64,000 nt of DNA from positions 90,730-154,729 of the forward strand of contig JADGBT010000003.1 of the NCBI GenBank assembly GCA_015231375.1, in the 5' to 3' direction. The notes under the pieces were generated by a model that saw only the letters and a program-made list of their open reading frames with translations, was not told where the DNA came from and ran no database searches. Both the position numbers and the translations under genes were made by a program. Of this stretch, positions 63,301-64,000 are shown piece by piece. The stretch's first letter is position 1, and each line of letters opens with the position of its first letter. Source of the DNA: Magnetococcales bacterium (GTDB lineage: Bacteria; Pseudomonadota; Magnetococcia; Magnetococcales; Magnetaquicoccaceae).

Positions 63301-64000
63301 GGCCAACTCCGTGGCATTCATCTGCCATCCACCACCGGTGGTGGAGGCCAGATCCATGGTATCGGCATCGGCATCCGGACGCAGGGTCAACGCACCGATG
63401 CCGGTAATATTGGCCCCCAGGGCCACATCGTTGCTGTCGATGAGGATGGCGCCAGATCCAGCCGCGATGGTCCCGGCCGCACCGGTGGTGAAAGTACCGG
63501 TTCCGGCGTTGAAGGTGATGGCTCCATTGGCCGCCGCCGTGGTGAAGGCACCGTTGACGGTGATGCCCGTCGCGGTCACACCGACTCCGCCCGCACCCAC
63601 CGTGGAAACGCCCAAGGTCACGGCATTGGCATCCACCAACGTCACCCCCAAAGCGCTCAGGATGCTGACCGTTCCAAAATCATTGGTGGCCGTACCCAGG
63701 GTGATGCTGTTGCCCGCCCCGGCTGCCAGGGTCGCGTCTCCGCTCACGATCAAGGCGCCGGACTGGGTGATGGCCCCGGAGGTGGTCACACCCAGGGTGC
63801 CGGACACATTGGAGGCCCCCAGAATCAAGGCATTGGCATCCACCAACGTCACGTTGTTGCCCGTGGTGATGGCCATCGTAGCAAAGTCGTTGGTGGCGGT
63901 AGACAAGGTGATGCTGTTGGCCGCCCCGGCTGCCAGAGTCGCCACACCAGCCACGCTCAACGCTCCAGACTGGGTGATGGCACCCGAAGTGGTCACGCCC
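60316..64000 (-). CDS. Giant filamentous-haemagglutinin-like repeat surface protein (N terminus missing)
   Basis: The C-terminal ~1227 residues of a protein that continues beyond the window. It is Gly/Ala/Thr/Val-rich, nearly free of Cys and Trp, and made of beta-helix-type repeats such as LTSAAGNILLAHLQAG, GAITMNAAGALGLHAN and NITLTAGHSVKLGAITSGG, as in FHA/two-partner-secretion adhesins. Two adjacent ~69-residue units (63580-63996) are close copies (TTSGAITQSGAL...SITLGTATNDF). The C-terminal ~110 residues are not repetitive and contain Pro- and charge-rich segments (LPELRMQPEDLSRAKKGLDQ). No autotransporter barrel, LPXTG or RTX motif is seen. No TpsB exporter is in the window. It is followed by parvulin, SapC, CNB and MscK-like genes. 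Confidence 0.85.
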   Translation of the reverse strand, partial: GVTTSGAITQSGALSVAGVATLAAGAANSITLSTATNDFATMAITTGNNVTLVDANALILGASNVSGTLGVTTSGAITQSGALIVSGDATLAAGAGNSITLGTATNDFGTVSILSALGVTLVDANAVTLGVSTVGAGGVGVTATGITVNGAFTTAAANGAITFNAGTGTFTTGAAGTIAAGSGAILIDSNDVALGANITGIGALTLRPDADADTMDLASTTGGGWQMNATELAYLQDGFSSITIGRTAGTGTVFVGGTATAAFKDGVVFLAAPVTLGSQGLSTTGSATAASLTFNNGVTLVGDAGVTTGGGDVTFNGTVNGAQALTITAGTGLVNLKAAVGATTPLASLTVASSGGVDVAATVNTTGAITMNAAGALGLHANMTSSTGNIALATTTANGAITQDSGTSVTATTGSAGLTSAAGNILLAHLQAGTTASVQAAGTVTDNNGASTNVTATTLNITAGTRIGSTGASSFVASTDALETALTTLSATITADDGQIAISNTGALTVASLTLPALGAADGADNTLVRITTTGDLNLSAAAVTSSVDLDDDLGLVTTGGDLILPTNGGGFADGSLANSNIALVASGAGKNIGASGAMGAALTVIGDKVQLVSGTSETLAVKANQLDVVINGTGNTLTIGEATGSVGYTVKDLDGDGKSLYAPGGVSVTAANTVTLDNLTTGSGNGQIAVNTTGTAGVVLSGTLTGTSSQSLTIHSAGTVTGDATTSVTGLGSMSITAAGVTLDKSSTLASTGAIAISSSGGVSLGNITTGTGGLTIAKVTGSTATWDLSIQGTINAGGQAVSITAPGAITVGTGGVITNAASVALTAADAIGSSSAPITVNAAAVAVTTQNAGKTVHINNTTTATSALTATTSSGSVSYSQAGGTLNVGAVSLGNANLTIDPPQDVVLTTSLDLGTGVFDSQSTGTFTSNAGVTVTAQGGISIVAPAGITIQGNMTATGGAIVVTASNTTADITLADGVTLATTTAAKSGTGNITLTAGHSVKLGAITSGGKANVTATTGSISNNNVIHSTLVHVTSVSTAALSAPLGTIGSMTNPLRVSTGDTLTVAPGGKDSNNVSANLIGSAAGSTRTFTVQGTPVGSVWFNGRSWPFSLIDDTNTAVSGTLTAQTQRSAPGGLYPVTVGNVQENYSTRSAWRIMEFFPVAPAPITDLLWKTEAGGLTLPELRMQPEDLSRAKKGLDQRVEREEPLLDQQAGLFNRLFAKLF
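63580..63996. repeat. ~207-bp coding tandem repeat in the giant surface protein
   Basis: Two successive units of about 69 codons share TTSGAITQSGAL, V-x-G-x-ATLAAGA, NSITL-x-TATNDF and VTLVDANA. The array probably continues past the window end, since the last visible bases start another copy-like segment. This is typical of length-variable adhesin arrays. Confidence 0.8.

Overview
The window is GC-rich, densely coded DNA from a motile Gram-negative bacterium. It shows outer-membrane/periplasmic traits (FimV-type proteins, a parvulin, an MscK-like channel, a lipoprotein) and a rich signalling repertoire: HD-GYP, two chemoreceptors, PilZ, a 1550-residue hybrid kinase and a Ser/Thr kinase. The gene order leuC-leuD-leuB-asd-fimV resembles the leuB-asd-fimV order known from Pseudomonas-type gammaproteobacteria. 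A deep-branching proteobacterium such as the Magnetococcales is plausible but is not proven by the sequence. No rRNA, tRNA, CRISPR array, transposase or phage gene was seen.

Layout. 1-5.8 kb: the 3' part of a GAF/HD-GYP protein, an unrecognised DGS/W repeat protein, xerD coupled to a methyltransferase, and gloB. 5.9-11.3 kb: a chemosensory cluster (two chemoreceptors, CheW and a STAS protein, without CheA). 11.3-20 kb, minus strand: leuC, leuD, leuB, asd, two FimV-like genes and an EcfT-like membrane protein. 20-28.2 kb: a HigBA toxin-antitoxin pair with a clear promoter/operator, pepN, a PilZ protein, a kinase fused to an FGE-sulfatase domain, an unknown gene, a rhodanese and a CBS protein. 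28.6-33.1 kb: a SEC-C/TPR protein coupled to aspS, then gltX. 33.4-41.9 kb: a small secreted protein, a coupled argJ-HAD phosphatase-hybrid kinase unit, and a Gfo/Idh/MocA oxidoreductase.

41.9-44.9 kb is visibly AT-richer and looks acquired. It holds a lipoprotein, a helical protein with an NxxKHG motif, a DUF4258 gene broken by an in-frame TGA, and its intact YgiT/MqsA-type zinc-finger partner. 45.1-50.9 kb: a DJ-1 protein with an unknown partner, murA, then hisH-hisA-hisF-hisI-hisE. 51-54.1 kb: two consecutive CNNM/CorC-type membrane proteins. 54.2-64 kb, minus strand: a very large repeat-rich filamentous-haemagglutinin-like surface protein (its N terminus is beyond the window), followed by a periplasmic parvulin, a SapC-family protein, a cyclic-nucleotide-binding-fold protein and an MscK-like channel.

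The items most worth follow-up are the surface-protein/parvulin/SapC/CNB cluster, the DGS/W repeat protein, the decaying toxin-antitoxin locus in the AT-rich island, and the argJ-phosphatase-hybrid kinase coupling. Several start codons were moved downstream of the longest reading frame, based on ribosome binding sites, family N termini or gene overlaps; this is stated in each entry.
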